Positions 34,367 to 42,870 of a DNA stretch of 64,000 nucleotides are shown piece by piece. Position numbers and translations under genes: made by a program. The stretch's first letter is position 1; every line of letters begins with the position of its first letter. This DNA is from Peribacillus huizhouensis. Its GTDB lineage: Bacteria; Bacillota; Bacilli; Bacillales; DSM-1321. The DNA lies in the NCBI RefSeq assembly GCF_014138605.1, contig NZ_JACJHX010000003.1, positions 124,001-188,000 on the forward strand, read 5' to 3'. The notes under the pieces were generated by a model. That model was given only the letters and a program-made list of their open reading frames with translations, did no database searches and was not told where the DNA came from.

Positions 34367-35314
34367 ATGAAAGAATCACGTGAATTATTGGAAAAACTCG
34401 GTTATCCTTCCAAAGACTTAACAGAGCTACCAACTTCAACGAAGACTTTTCCAGACGGTGCCCAATACCGCGTGGAACTTCCGAGTGTTGAAGGACCGGT
34501 TGCGTTAAGAGAAACATTAAAAGAAATTGATCGATACGGATTAACCATTCATCGCATCTCGCAAGGAAGCGGTATCATGCTTCAAACAGATGATGAAATA
34601 AAGGAAATGTGCCAACTGACTGCAGAAAGAGGGATGGAGCTTAGCTTATTCGTTGGACCTCGTGGCACTTGGGATATTAGTGCTCAACCACTAACAAGCG
34701 GCGGGAAATCCATTGCATTACGTCATGAAGGGGCAGATCAACTCGTTTACGCCATGGAAGATTTAAAAAGAGGTGCTAAACTTGGATTACGTGGCGCATT
34801 AGTAGCCGATGAAGGACTATTAAAGCTAACAAAAGAAATGAAAAAAGCTGGCCAATTGCCAGAAGACTTTGTAGTGAAAGCATCCGTGCAAGTAGGTGCT
34901 GCCAATCCGGTTTCGGTTAAACTTATGGAAGACCTTGGTGCGGATACTTACAACGTTCCGACAGCACTCACTTTGTCAAAACTCGTTTCGATTCGTCAAG
35001 CGATTGATATACCGATAGATTTATATGTAGAAGTTCCCGATAACTTAGGCGGTTTCCTTCGTTATTATGAAATTCCGGAAATCATTCGTGTATTAGCTCC
35101 GGTGTATATTAAATTTGGTCTCAGAAATCATCCAGATGTCTACCCTTCAGGAAAACAGTGGGAAAGTACGAATATATCATTAGTTCAAGAGCGCGTCCGC
35201 CGTGCCGCAATAGGACTTCAAATGATTGAACGTTATTATCCAGAAGCCAAAACATCAAAACTTGGTGCCGAAGGTCTTGGCATTGCACAGACTGATACAA
35301 TCGCTACGCCATAA
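34367..35314 (+). CDS. Conserved TIM-barrel-like protein, possibly U32/PrtC-related
   Basis: A 315-residue soluble protein. The central part (ITLHRISQGSGIML-like LTIHRISQGSGIML, DISAQPLTSGGKS, VKASVQVGAANPVSVKLMED, DIPIDLYVEVPDNLGG) alternates strands and helices as a TIM barrel and recalls U32/PrtC-type proteins, but I am not certain of the family. GAAGGAATATAAAC precedes the ATG. Its position between the aldehyde dehydrogenase and a FAH-family gene suggests a catabolic enzyme, for example an aldolase, epimerase or dehydratase of the same pathway, rather than a peptidase. No catalytic residues can be assigned with confidence. Confidence 0.75.
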   Translation: MKESRELLEKLGYPSKDLTELPTSTKTFPDGAQYRVELPSVEGPVALRETLKEIDRYGLTIHRISQGSGIMLQTDDEIKEMCQLTAERGMELSLFVGPRGTWDISAQPLTSGGKSIALRHEGADQLVYAMEDLKRGAKLGLRGALVADEGLLKLTKEMKKAGQLPEDFVVKASVQVGAANPVSVKLMEDLGADTYNVPTALTLSKLVSIRQAIDIPIDLYVEVPDNLGGFLRYYEIPEIIRVLAPVYIKFGLRNHPDVYPSGKQWESTNISLVQERVRRAAIGLQMIERYYPEAKTSKLGAEGLGIAQTDTIATP

Positions 35315-35388
35315 CGTATACGAGATTCATGTGATAGACAGTGAAAGGTTATTTGAAAAAAATTAATAACAGATGGGAGACAAGCTGA

Positions 35389-36309
35389 ATGAGACTTATA
35401 TCATTTCGTAATCAATCAAAAACGCGTATTGGTGTGATAAAGGAAGATAAAATTCTAGACGTACAGGCTTTACATGAGAAGTATAAAAATCAGATTTCAG
35501 TAGATTCTTTCGAATTCCCTACTGATTTAAAACAACTTATTGAAATGAATGAAAAATCCATTCCATATGTTGAACAACTTATTGAGTCTCACGGACGGGA
35601 AAACTTGGATCATTCATTTTCTCTTTCAGAAGTAGAGATTATGGCGCCAATTTCACAACCAGAAAAAATCATTTGTGTCGGTTTAAATTATTTGGACCAT
35701 TGTAAAGAAACGGGGTTAGAGCCACCGTTATCGCCAGTCATTTTTTCAAAATATGCAAATGCGATCATTGGTGAAAAAGAGGCGATTGAAATCCCTGTTA
35801 ATTCTGAGCAAGTCGATTTTGAAGCGGAATTGGTTGTTGTAATTGGTAAGGAAGCGAAACGAATTACGGAAGAAGAAGCTGCAGAATACATATTTGGCTA
35901 TACAATCATGAATGATGTAAGTGCTAGAGATCATCAATTCTCTGATGGCCAATGGACGCGCGGTAAATCTGCAGATACCTTTGCACCCATCGGACCGGCA
36001 ATAGTTACGAAAGGTCAAGTAGTTGACCCTCATAATCTGGACATCTCTTTGAAGTTGAATGGTGAAGTGATGCAACAATCGAATACGAAAAATCTGATCT
36101 TCAGGATTCCCTACATCGTATCCTATTTATCTCAATCGATGACATTGAAGCCTGGTGATCTCATTGCAACAGGTACTCCGCCTGGTGTGGGCATGGGAAG
36201 AGAGCCGAAAGTTTGGCTAAAAGATGGAGATCGAGTGTCTATAACAATCGAGAACATTGGAACACTTTCTAATACCGTTGAAAAAGTAAGGGTTACACAG
36301 AAAACCTGA
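35389..36309 (+). CDS. Fumarylacetoacetate hydrolase family enzyme
   Basis: A 306-residue FAH-fold enzyme: the metal ligands are visible in VDFEAELVVVIGKEAK (the E-x-E pair) and MNDVSARDHQ, and the end has ATGTPPGVGMG. The N-terminal 80 residues form the usual small domain. Family members hydrolyse 2,4-dioxo acids or dehydrate 2-keto-3-deoxy sugar acids in non-phosphorylative routes. Beside an aldehyde dehydrogenase and UxaA-type genes, either 2-keto-3-deoxypentonate dehydration or 2,4-diketo acid hydrolysis is plausible. ATGGGAGACAAGCTGA precedes the ATG with an ordinary ribosome site. Confidence 0.88.
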   Translation: MRLISFRNQSKTRIGVIKEDKILDVQALHEKYKNQISVDSFEFPTDLKQLIEMNEKSIPYVEQLIESHGRENLDHSFSLSEVEIMAPISQPEKIICVGLNYLDHCKETGLEPPLSPVIFSKYANAIIGEKEAIEIPVNSEQVDFEAELVVVIGKEAKRITEEEAAEYIFGYTIMNDVSARDHQFSDGQWTRGKSADTFAPIGPAIVTKGQVVDPHNLDISLKLNGEVMQQSNTKNLIFRIPYIVSYLSQSMTLKPGDLIATGTPPGVGMGREPKVWLKDGDRVSITIENIGTLSNTVEKVRVTQKT

Positions 36310-36318
36310 ATGACGGTA

Positions 36319-36490
36319 AATGCCACCAGTTACTCTGAAGAATCAATTCTTTAGCACGCTACACTCGCCTAATCACAATGGTGGCTGTGCAGAGCCAGAA
36401 TTTTGGATGCTTGCTGATAAAAAATAAGTATACCTGATCAGTAGATTGGTCATATTAGTAAGTTGCGAAGCCCCGTCCCCATGTCCTTTC
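36319..36490 (+). repeat. Interspersed structured element, copy B
   Basis: GCCACCA at 36321-36328 pairs with TGGTGGC at 36379-36386; between them is TAGCACGCTACACTCGCCTA. After ATTTTGGATGCTT and a variable region come GTAGATTGG and ATTAGTAAGTTGCGAAGCCC, CGTCCCCATGTCC. Same block order as 6608-6790 and 56030-56195. It directly follows the FAH gene stop. Confidence 0.75.
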
Positions 36491-36514
36491 ATAAAAAATG
36501 TAACGACTTGAAAA

Positions 36515-36568
36515 AGTGAAACTTCCATCAGTGGGAGTATTACAGCCTGGTAAACCGGGATAAATTAA
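36515..36568 (+). repeat. Short-form interspersed hairpin repeat (GTGAAACTTC family)
   Basis: AAAGTGAAACTTCCATCAGT, GGGAGTATTACAGCC, then ACCGGGATAAATT: the same two ends as at 2801-2848. The remaining bases to 36811 contain no gene; they carry the leader of the KdgT gene. Confidence 0.55.
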
Positions 36569-36811
36569 AGGAATATTAGAAGCGTCTAACTCATCGTGGA
36601 GATAGTTTGCCGAAACACGCGTATATAAATCTGAATATTCGTAATTTAATTAATTTTATTGACGGTAAATGTCTAAAGAATGAAGAATAATTTGTTCGAT
36701 GATCTAGCCAATTAAACGAATGGGGAGAAGACAACTCCCCGTATAGCATGATTGGCTTATGTTAGCCTTTTGGTAAAACAAGTCGCTTTGCTTTAGATTG
36801 GAGGATGAAAT

Positions 36812-37942
36812 ATGCAAATTAAGAAATCAATCGATAAAATTCCCGGTGGTCTAATGGTTGTACCTCTTCTTGTAGGTGCTTTATTAAATACAATTGATCA
36901 ACTGCACATCCCATTTATTATGAACATGCTAAAAATGCTTGGGGTTGCAGCTACTGAATCCGGGCATTATGAGTTTTTTAAAATCGGTGGTTTTTCACAA
37001 GCCTTATTCAAAGATGGAGCCTTGACTTTATGTGCTCTTTTCTTATTTTGTGCGGGTAGCCAAATGAATTTCCGAGTAGGCGGAAAAGCGTTGAAAAAAG
37101 GCGTCATTTTAACTGCAACCAAGTATTTAGCCGGTGTTGTGGTCGGAATTGTTTGGGGGCTGTTATCAGATCCCGTCAACGGTTTCCTCGGATTGTCAAC
37201 TCTCGCAATTATTGCTGCAATGACAAATGGGAATGGTGGAATGTATGCAGCATTGACAGGGCAATACGGCAATCGTTCTGATGTAGGTGCGACAGCCGTT
37301 CTTTCACTTAATGATGGCCCGTTTTTTACATTAATGGCTCTTGGAATGATGGGAGCAAACTTTCCAATCATTGCCTTTATTGCAGTTCTCTTACCGATTT
37401 TGATAGGAATGTTGCTAGGGAATCTCGATAGTACAATACGCGAATTCTTAGCAGCAGGTGAATCTCTCGTTATTCCTTTCTTTGCTTTTGCATTAGGTGC
37501 TGGGATGAACTTGTCGAACTTTTTTAATCCAGAAGTGGTCGGTGCGGGTATTGCACTTGCTGTAATGACGGTTCTATTTTCAGGTGGAGCTATGGCGCTT
37601 GCTTTCAAGATATTTCGCGAGAAAAGTTATATTGCACCTTGGGCAGAGGCCTCTACTGCTGGGAATGCAGTGGCTACACCTGCAGCCATTGCCGCAGCAG
37701 CTTCGGTAGCAGCGGGATCTGGATTAATGACATCACAAGAAGCATTAGTTTATCAGAATCTATCGAGTGTGGCTACTGCTCAAATCTCAATTGCATCAAT
37801 TTCGACAGCACTACTAGTTCCCGTTACTGTTATTCTTGCAGATAAATATCAGAGACGCAAAGGGATTGATGGAAAAGAAGAGTTTCAGCGAAAGAATAAA
37901 GAACGGAACATTGAGAATCCTGCAGCCCCTGTGAAGATGTAA
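36812..37942 (+). CDS. kdgT: 2-keto-3-deoxygluconate permease
   Basis: A 376-residue proton symporter with about 10 membrane helices. The start MQIKKSIDKIPGGLMVVPLL, the segment LFLFCAGSQMNFRVGGKALK and the glycine-rich MTNGNGGMYAALTGQYG and SLNDGPFFTLMALG motifs are diagnostic of the KdgT family, importers of 2-keto-3-deoxygluconate and similar sugar acids. The C-terminus has a charged tail of 30 residues. GGAGGATGAAAT precedes the ATG. It supplies the likely substrate class for the cluster: a keto-deoxy or aldonic acid. Confidence 0.93.
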   Translation: MQIKKSIDKIPGGLMVVPLLVGALLNTIDQLHIPFIMNMLKMLGVAATESGHYEFFKIGGFSQALFKDGALTLCALFLFCAGSQMNFRVGGKALKKGVILTATKYLAGVVVGIVWGLLSDPVNGFLGLSTLAIIAAMTNGNGGMYAALTGQYGNRSDVGATAVLSLNDGPFFTLMALGMMGANFPIIAFIAVLLPILIGMLLGNLDSTIREFLAAGESLVIPFFAFALGAGMNLSNFFNPEVVGAGIALAVMTVLFSGGAMALAFKIFREKSYIAPWAEASTAGNAVATPAAIAAAASVAAGSGLMTSQEALVYQNLSSVATAQISIASISTALLVPVTVILADKYQRRKGIDGKEEFQRKNKERNIENPAAPVKM

Positions 37943-38046
37943 GAGTTTGATTTGGATATACCAAAATAAGTAAACGGGTTATAATTGTGCGTAAAATACA
38001 GAATAATCTGATGTTTAATCCGTAAATAAGAAAGGTGAGATCATGT

Positions 38047-39171
38047 ATGGACTATTCTTTTGAAGGCTATTTAAGAAATGACGGAACTGCTGGAACGAGG
38101 AATTATATTGGCGTTGTATGTTCTGTCGTGTGTTCTAGTGTGATTGCTAAGGAAATTTCAGAAAGTGTACCTGGGACTATTCCGATAATCCATTCAAATG
38201 GATGTGCCCAACTTGGTGATGATTTTCAACTAACAAAAAATATGTTGGTCGGTATTTCAGCTAATCCAAATCTTTATTCGGCACTTCTTGTAGGATTAGG
38301 CTGTGAGACGAATCAAGTTAGCGGATTACTAAAAAGCATTCCGAAAACAAAGCCAATAGAAGGAATCGGCATCCAACAATTAGCAGGTGGAGAAAATACA
38401 ACAAAAAAAGGTGTGCAGATTGTTGAACAATGGGCAAAGGAAGCGGCAGTAATGAAAAGAGAGAATCTTCCGCTTTCTTCTTTGACTGTTGGGATTGTAA
38501 CTGTTGATATCGATGAGGATTCATTGAAAAGAATAGTTCCTGTAGTAGGGAAAGTAATCGATTTATTAGTTGAAAATGATGCGACAGTGATGATGGGACT
38601 TACAGATACTTTAGAGCCGGCTGGTTTATTATTGGCAGAACGCACAAACAGTCAAGAGGCAAAAGATAAACTAAGAAAGTTGGAAGAAGGATTACACCGG
38701 AAACGTTGGAAAGAAATTCATAAAGACCAAAGTGCTGCTCGCAGTTTCTCAAAAGAAGAAAAATTATTAGCTGCTCTTGAAGCTCAAATGACAGGGACTA
38801 GTCCAATTGAAAGTCTACTTGGCTATAATGAGAAGCCGAAAGAGAAAGGGCTACATCTTATCGTTGGTACGAGCAATATGGTAGAGACTTTTTCTAATAT
38901 GGCCTCAAGTGGATGTAATCTAGTGATCGTTGTGAGTAGCCGAGGAATCTTGACAGGTTCAGTCGCTCTGCCGTGTATGACAATTACACCGCAAAATCCA
39001 TATGGCTCATTTGATGAACTAGTCGATTATACAATATCCGAAGAGGATCCTTCTGTTCAAGTGGAAAAAGTCATGAAAGAGCTAGTAGAAATCTCTTCAG
39101 GAAAACAAACGAGTCTTGAAAAGTTGGAACTAGGCGAGTTTTCTATTCCACATGTAGGAACAACATTTTAA
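38047..39171 (+). CDS. UxaA-family large-subunit paralogue 1 (keeps N-half Cys motifs, lacks CGGSD)
   Basis: A 374-residue relative of altronate/galactarate dehydratase and SuyB-type proteins. The start FEGYLRNDGTAGTRNYIGVV, the first motif IIHSNGCAQLGDD (His49, Cys53) and LVGLGCETNQ (Cys86) are canonical for the N-half of UxaA_C proteins. The central GLxCGGSD motif is absent: the equivalent region reads LTVGIVTVDIDEDSLKR, and the C-half MDTPGYD is replaced by IVGTSNMVET. ATG 38047 follows AAAGGTGAG; four more codons are open upstream. The other large paralogue (39574) has the reverse pattern, so they may form one active site together. Confidence 0.85.
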   Translation: MDYSFEGYLRNDGTAGTRNYIGVVCSVVCSSVIAKEISESVPGTIPIIHSNGCAQLGDDFQLTKNMLVGISANPNLYSALLVGLGCETNQVSGLLKSIPKTKPIEGIGIQQLAGGENTTKKGVQIVEQWAKEAAVMKRENLPLSSLTVGIVTVDIDEDSLKRIVPVVGKVIDLLVENDATVMMGLTDTLEPAGLLLAERTNSQEAKDKLRKLEEGLHRKRWKEIHKDQSAARSFSKEEKLLAALEAQMTGTSPIESLLGYNEKPKEKGLHLIVGTSNMVETFSNMASSGCNLVIVVSSRGILTGSVALPCMTITPQNPYGSFDELVDYTISEEDPSVQVEKVMKELVEISSGKQTSLEKLELGEFSIPHVGTTF

Positions 39172-39193
39172 TAGAGGAGAAGGAGGATGGGGA

Positions 39194-39517
39194 ATGGACA
39201 AAAAATATAATGCACTCAAATTAAATCCGAACGACAATGTGGCAGTTGCATTGAAAAATTTAAAATCAGGCGAGCTGCTTTCTATACAAGGTGAAAAGGA
39301 TCAAATAAAGGTGATGGAAGATATTTCATACGGGCATAAAGTAGCTACCTCTTTTATTAAGAATGAAGGAAAAATCATGAAGTATGGAGAGTGCATGGGA
39401 ATTGCGACAGCAGAAATATCTCCAGGGTTTCATGTCCATGTTTTCAATGTTCGTGGTCTTAAAAATGAAGAAAGAGATCATTCTTTTATAGATCATGTTG
39501 ATACATTCAGTTCTTGA
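39194..39517 (+). CDS. UxaA-family small subunit (SAF domain)
   Basis: A 107-residue SAF-domain protein, the counterpart of the N-terminal domain of E. coli UxaA/GarD or of SuyA. It has the conserved VMEDISYGHKVATSF, MKYGECMGIATAEISPG and GFHVHVFNVRGL motifs; the HVH/N segment contributes to substrate or metal binding in the family. GGAGGATGGGGA precedes the ATG and only 22 bases separate it from the upstream large paralogue. One SAF subunit serves two large paralogues here. Confidence 0.9.
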   Translation: MDKKYNALKLNPNDNVAVALKNLKSGELLSIQGEKDQIKVMEDISYGHKVATSFIKNEGKIMKYGECMGIATAEISPGFHVHVFNVRGLKNEERDHSFIDHVDTFSS

Positions 39518-39573
39518 AAACTAATTGAATAAGGTAATTATACGTTCAAATTAATTGAGGAAGGGGCAATACA

Positions 39574-40731
39574 ATGCAAACATTCGAAGGGTATCGAAGA
39601 CCAAATGGCAGTATAGGGGTCAGAAATCATGTAATTGTCATGAATACAGTAGGTGAATTGGCGAGTTTCACCAAAAAAATAGCTCAGCTCGTTCCAGGTG
39701 TAATTCCAGTCGTCCACCAAGGAGGGCAAGCTCAGTTCCCCGAAGATTACAAGCAGACAATCCGGACTTTAAAAGGGACTGCGGGACATCCAAATGTAAG
39801 TAGCGCCCTATTTTTAGGCATGGGTGATGACCCACTTGCAAAAGAGCTTGAAGAACTTTTAAAAGATGATAATCATCATGTTCATGCCATTTATTTTAAT
39901 AAAGATAAGCCTGTTAGTGAGGTCCTTAAAGAAGGGAAACAATGGCTAGAAGAAGCAATGGATAGAAGTAAAACTGAAAAGACAGAAACAGCTGATGTTA
40001 CTGAGTTAATCATTGGACTTGAATGTGGTGGATCAGATGCATGGTCAGGGATTACCGCAAATCCAGCGATTGGAGCTTGTTCCGATTTTATTGTAAGAGA
40101 TGGCGGGACTAGTATTCTAGCAGAAACAACAGAAGCCATCGGTGCTGAACATATTTTGGCAAAGCGAGCCATAGATCCTGAAGTAGGTAAGAAATTTCTT
40201 AAAATAGTAAAAGAATATGAAGAAAGAATCAAAGACACGGGTGAAGATATTAGGTCAGCAAATCCGACTCCAGGAAATATGGCAGGAGGATTAACGACCT
40301 TAGAAGAAAAATCTTTAGGTTGTATTAAAAAAGGCGGAAATTCAACGTTAATGGAAGTAATTGATTACGCCGAAGCACCATCGAAAAAAGGGTTTATCTT
40401 CATGGATACACCTGGTTATGACGTAGAATCGGTAGCCGGCCTTGCGGCTGGTGGAGCACAGATTGTTTTATTCTCCACTGGAAAGGGTTCTCCAACAGGC
40501 TCACCAATCGTTCCTGTCATCAAAATTGGCACAAATCCAAGACTATATGAAATCATGTCAGAGCATATTGATGTGAATGCTGGAAAAATAATCGAAGGGA
40601 AAAACACAATTGAGGAAATAGGCGAAGAAATTTACCAAAAAATAATGGCAACAGCGAATGGTTCGATGACTGCATCTGAAAAACATAAAAATCAAGAATT
40701 CGCGATTTGGAGATTGGCAGAAACGATATAA
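39574..40731 (+). CDS. UxaA-family large-subunit paralogue 2 (keeps CGGSD, lacks N-half Cys motifs)
   Basis: A 385-residue UxaA_C-type protein. The central GLECGGSDAWSGITANPAIG (Cys151), NPTPGNMAGGLTTLEEKSLG, FIFMDTPGYDVES (277-283) and FSTGKGSPTGSP motifs are canonical. In the N-half the usual HxxGCG has become VVHQGGQAQFPED and GLGCE has become LGMGDDPLA, so the two cysteines are lost. This complements the paralogue at 38047, which keeps these cysteines and lacks the centre. GGAAGGGGCAATACA precedes the ATG. The reaction is probably dehydration or elimination on a sugar acid or similar hydroxy acid. Confidence 0.88.
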   Translation: MQTFEGYRRPNGSIGVRNHVIVMNTVGELASFTKKIAQLVPGVIPVVHQGGQAQFPEDYKQTIRTLKGTAGHPNVSSALFLGMGDDPLAKELEELLKDDNHHVHAIYFNKDKPVSEVLKEGKQWLEEAMDRSKTEKTETADVTELIIGLECGGSDAWSGITANPAIGACSDFIVRDGGTSILAETTEAIGAEHILAKRAIDPEVGKKFLKIVKEYEERIKDTGEDIRSANPTPGNMAGGLTTLEEKSLGCIKKGGNSTLMEVIDYAEAPSKKGFIFMDTPGYDVESVAGLAAGGAQIVLFSTGKGSPTGSPIVPVIKIGTNPRLYEIMSEHIDVNAGKIIEGKNTIEEIGEEIYQKIMATANGSMTASEKHKNQEFAIWRLAETI

Positions 40732-40964
40732 AGGGATCATGAACGAAACTAGCTCCTTGCTCGTAATTTAGTAGGTTAATTTGGTTAGACTAAAATGACA
40801 ACTATAACTTATGAAATGAGCTAGATTAATAAAGTATGCCACAAAATAAGTAGGTTTAACGTTTTAATGGGGAAAATTTCAAGGTAGAATCGTGGTTGAA
40901 AGAAGAACTGAGCCAAGAGGTTATCTGAAAACACTCATGAGCGTCTACTCAAAAGCCCAACGAT

Positions 40965-41048
40965 GAAAAAGGTTCAGGGCTTATAAACTGTATCACCTTA
41001 TGAAGGTTGCGGTACGGAGCTGAATTTACAAAGCCCTGCACCTTTTCC
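40965..41048. repeat. Inverted repeat in the gap before the thiamine operon
   Basis: GAAAAAGGTTCAGGGCTT (40965-40982) and AAGCCCTGCACCTTTTCC (41031-41048) are imperfect inverted repeats 48 bases apart. The 40732-41080 gap contains no gene; this hairpin may be a terminator of the sugar-acid operon or a repeat. Confidence 0.5.
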
Positions 41049-41080
41049 GCAAAAGAACGTTAATTGCAAATTTTCAGGCA

Positions 41081-41285
41081 TTGCATTTTTACTTCAACAT
41101 GGTATGATGACAGTAACTAAATATACATTGCACTAGGGGAGTCTTTATGAGGCTGAGATGGAACTTTGTTCTAGACCCTTTGAACCTGAACCGGATCATG
41201 CTGGCGGAGGGAAGTGGAGATATTAGCATAGCTAGTTTATTTGTGAATATCTACCCCTTTCCTATTTCAGGAAGGGGGTTTTTGG
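41081..41285 (+). ncRNA. TPP (THI-box) riboswitch with terminator
   Basis: A promoter (TTGCAT 41081-41086, 16 bases, TATGAT) leads into ACTAGGGGAGTC (41132), GGCTGAGATG, GACCCTTTGAACCTGA, CCGGATCATGCTGGCGGAGG and GAAG, the complete thiamine-pyrophosphate aptamer to about 41218. A terminator follows: ACCCCTTTCCT, loop, AGGAAGGGGGT, TTTTGG (41253-41285). High TPP should end transcription before thiW. Confidence 0.95.
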
Positions 41286-41361
41286 TTTTGTTTAAAAGTT
41301 TCGTTTTCTCACTACAACGATTTTCCTAGCAAATGTATAAAACAGATGAAAAGGAGATGAA

Positions 41362-41886
41362 ATGGTGAATTCGACTAGAAAACTTTCACTTACTGCCATG
41401 ATTACAGCATTAACAGCACTGACTAGTTCCTTTGTTTTTATTCCAATGGGTTTTGCTAAAATCTTTCCGATCCAACACTTAGCGAACGTATTAACGGCCG
41501 TTATGTTAGGGCCTGGCTATGCCATTGCTCAAGCTTTGCTCGTCTCAATCATTCGAAACATGGCAGGAACGGGTTCTATCTTTGCTTTTCCAGGCAGTAT
41601 GATTGGGGCTTTGCTTGCAGGACTATTATTCAGGTATACAAAAAAGATTGGTTTTGCTTGTCTAGGTGAAGTTATAGGTACGGGGATTATTGGGGCACTT
41701 GCCTGTTATCCACTTGCCTTGTTGTTTTTAGGAAAAAAAGTTGCTTTGTTTGGCTTTTTACCCGCATTTTCAATTAGTTCTTTAGCAGGCGCAAGTATTG
41801 CGTTTATATTATTAAAGGTTTTCTTGAAAAATAAATATTTGGAGGGGTTACTATATGAAAACAGCACTTACAATCGCAGGCTCTGA
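41362..41886 (+). CDS. thiW: Thiazole/thiamine-precursor ECF transporter S component ThiW
   Basis: A 174-residue membrane protein with five helices; KLSLTAMITALTALTSSFVF, IPMGFAKIFPIQHLANVLTA and the GTGSIFAFPGSMIGALLAGL segment match ThiW, the substrate-specific unit of an energy-coupling-factor transporter thought to import hydroxyethylthiazole. AAAAGGAGATGAAAT precedes the start. It is first in the TPP-riboswitch operon and overlaps thiD by 32 bases. The shared EcfAA'T module is encoded elsewhere, as is normal. Confidence 0.92.
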   Translation: MVNSTRKLSLTAMITALTALTSSFVFIPMGFAKIFPIQHLANVLTAVMLGPGYAIAQALLVSIIRNMAGTGSIFAFPGSMIGALLAGLLFRYTKKIGFACLGEVIGTGIIGALACYPLALLFLGKKVALFGFLPAFSISSLAGASIAFILLKVFLKNKYLEGLLYENSTYNRRL

Positions 41887-42652
41887 TTCAGGAGGGGGAG
41901 CAGGAATTCAAGCTGACTTAAAAACATTCTCTGCACATCATGTGTTTGGTATGTCTGTTATCACAGCTGTTACCGCCCAAAATACGGTAGAGGTTCGTTC
42001 GATTCAAACGATGAGCAAAGAAATTATTCGCGACCAAATATCAGCAGTGTTCGACGATATTGAAGTTCATGCTGTGAAAATTGGGATGCTTGGTTCGGCT
42101 GAAACGATTGAAACGGTTGCCAAAACGCTACATACATATAAGCCGCAGCATATTATCCTTGATCCAGTCATGATTTCTAAAAGCGGGCATCATCTACTTG
42201 AAATGGACGCTGTAGAAGCATTGAAAAAGCTCTTGATACCAATGGCAACGATCGTGACTCCGAATCTACCAGAGGCGGAAACGTTATCAGGGAAAACGAT
42301 TCAATCCAAACAAGATATATATGAAGCTTGCCAGATCATCGAGCAATTAGGAGCGAGAGCAATCTTGTTAAAAGGAGGACATTCTGCCGGAGATCCAAAC
42401 GACCTTTTTTATGATGGAGCTAATTATATATGGTTAAGGAGTGAAAGAATTTCAACGAAAAATACTCATGGTACAGGCTGTACACTTTCATCAGCGATTG
42501 CCGCTAACTTAGCAAACGGACTTGGAATCGAGGATGCAATCCGCCAAGCAAAAGAATATATTACGCAAGCTATCCGTGACAGCTTTGCCATCGGAAAAGG
42601 ACATGGGCCAGTCAATCATTTCTATCAATTTCAGAAAGTTCATCAATCATAA
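41855..42652 (+). CDS. thiD: Hydroxymethylpyrimidine/phosphomethylpyrimidine kinase
   Basis: A 265-residue ribokinase-fold enzyme that phosphorylates HMP and HMP-phosphate. MKTALTIAGSDSGGGAGIQA is the family N-terminus, HAVKIGMLGSAETIE and DPVMISKSGHHLL bind substrate, and the anion hole is NTHGTGCTLSSAIAANLA. GGAGGGGTTACTAT precedes the ATG, inside the end of thiW (32-base overlap). Its product is condensed with thiazole phosphate by ThiE at the end of the operon. Confidence 0.95.
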   Translation: MKTALTIAGSDSGGGAGIQADLKTFSAHHVFGMSVITAVTAQNTVEVRSIQTMSKEIIRDQISAVFDDIEVHAVKIGMLGSAETIETVAKTLHTYKPQHIILDPVMISKSGHHLLEMDAVEALKKLLIPMATIVTPNLPEAETLSGKTIQSKQDIYEACQIIEQLGARAILLKGGHSAGDPNDLFYDGANYIWLRSERISTKNTHGTGCTLSSAIAANLANGLGIEDAIRQAKEYITQAIRDSFAIGKGHGPVNHFYQFQKVHQS

Positions 42653-42655
42653 TGG

Positions 42656-42862
42656 AACTTCCATCAATGTTTTTTTACCTTCGCACTGACGGTTCGTTAA
42701 TGCGGGATAAAGTGAAACTTCAATTAGTGGGGGGCATCCCCCACTAATTGTTAGTTGAACCAATCGGGCTTTTACGGGCAGTTATCTCCACCTATGCTTC
42801 TTATATTTCTTTAAGCCCTGAGGTGGGGGTTACTGCCCGTAAATGCGGGATAAATCTGGAGG
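42656..42862 (+). repeat. Long-form hairpin repeat between thiD and thiM (left copy), with a degenerate neighbour
   Basis: A degenerate short copy (42656-42712) is followed by the long form from GTGAAACTTCAATTAGTGGG (42714) through CCCCCACTAATTGTTAG, CCAATCGGGC, TACGGGCAGTTATC, CACCTATGCTTCTT, and GAGGTGGGGGTTACTGCCCG to GCGGGATAAA (42853). TTACGGGCAGTTATCTCCACCT pairs with its near-complement at the right side. The same element lies inverted after thiE at 44341-44673. Confidence 0.8.
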
Positions 42863-42870
42863 GGATTATT

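Noticed and set aside
34152..34517. 121-codon minus-strand frame with repeated hydrophobic peptide
   Set aside because: The repeated peptide is produced by the tandem 85-base DNA units; there is no start context and it runs into the next gene antisense.
36967..37608. 213-codon minus-strand frame within kdgT
   Set aside because: Antisense shadow; Pro/Ala-rich composition mirrors the codons of the permease.
41147..41329. Open frame across the TPP leader
   Set aside because: It lies inside the riboswitch and terminator; no ribosome site and no protein similarity.
42748..42870. N-terminal extension of ThiM
   Set aside because: These codons lie in the hairpin repeat and the canonical start with ribosome site is at 42871.
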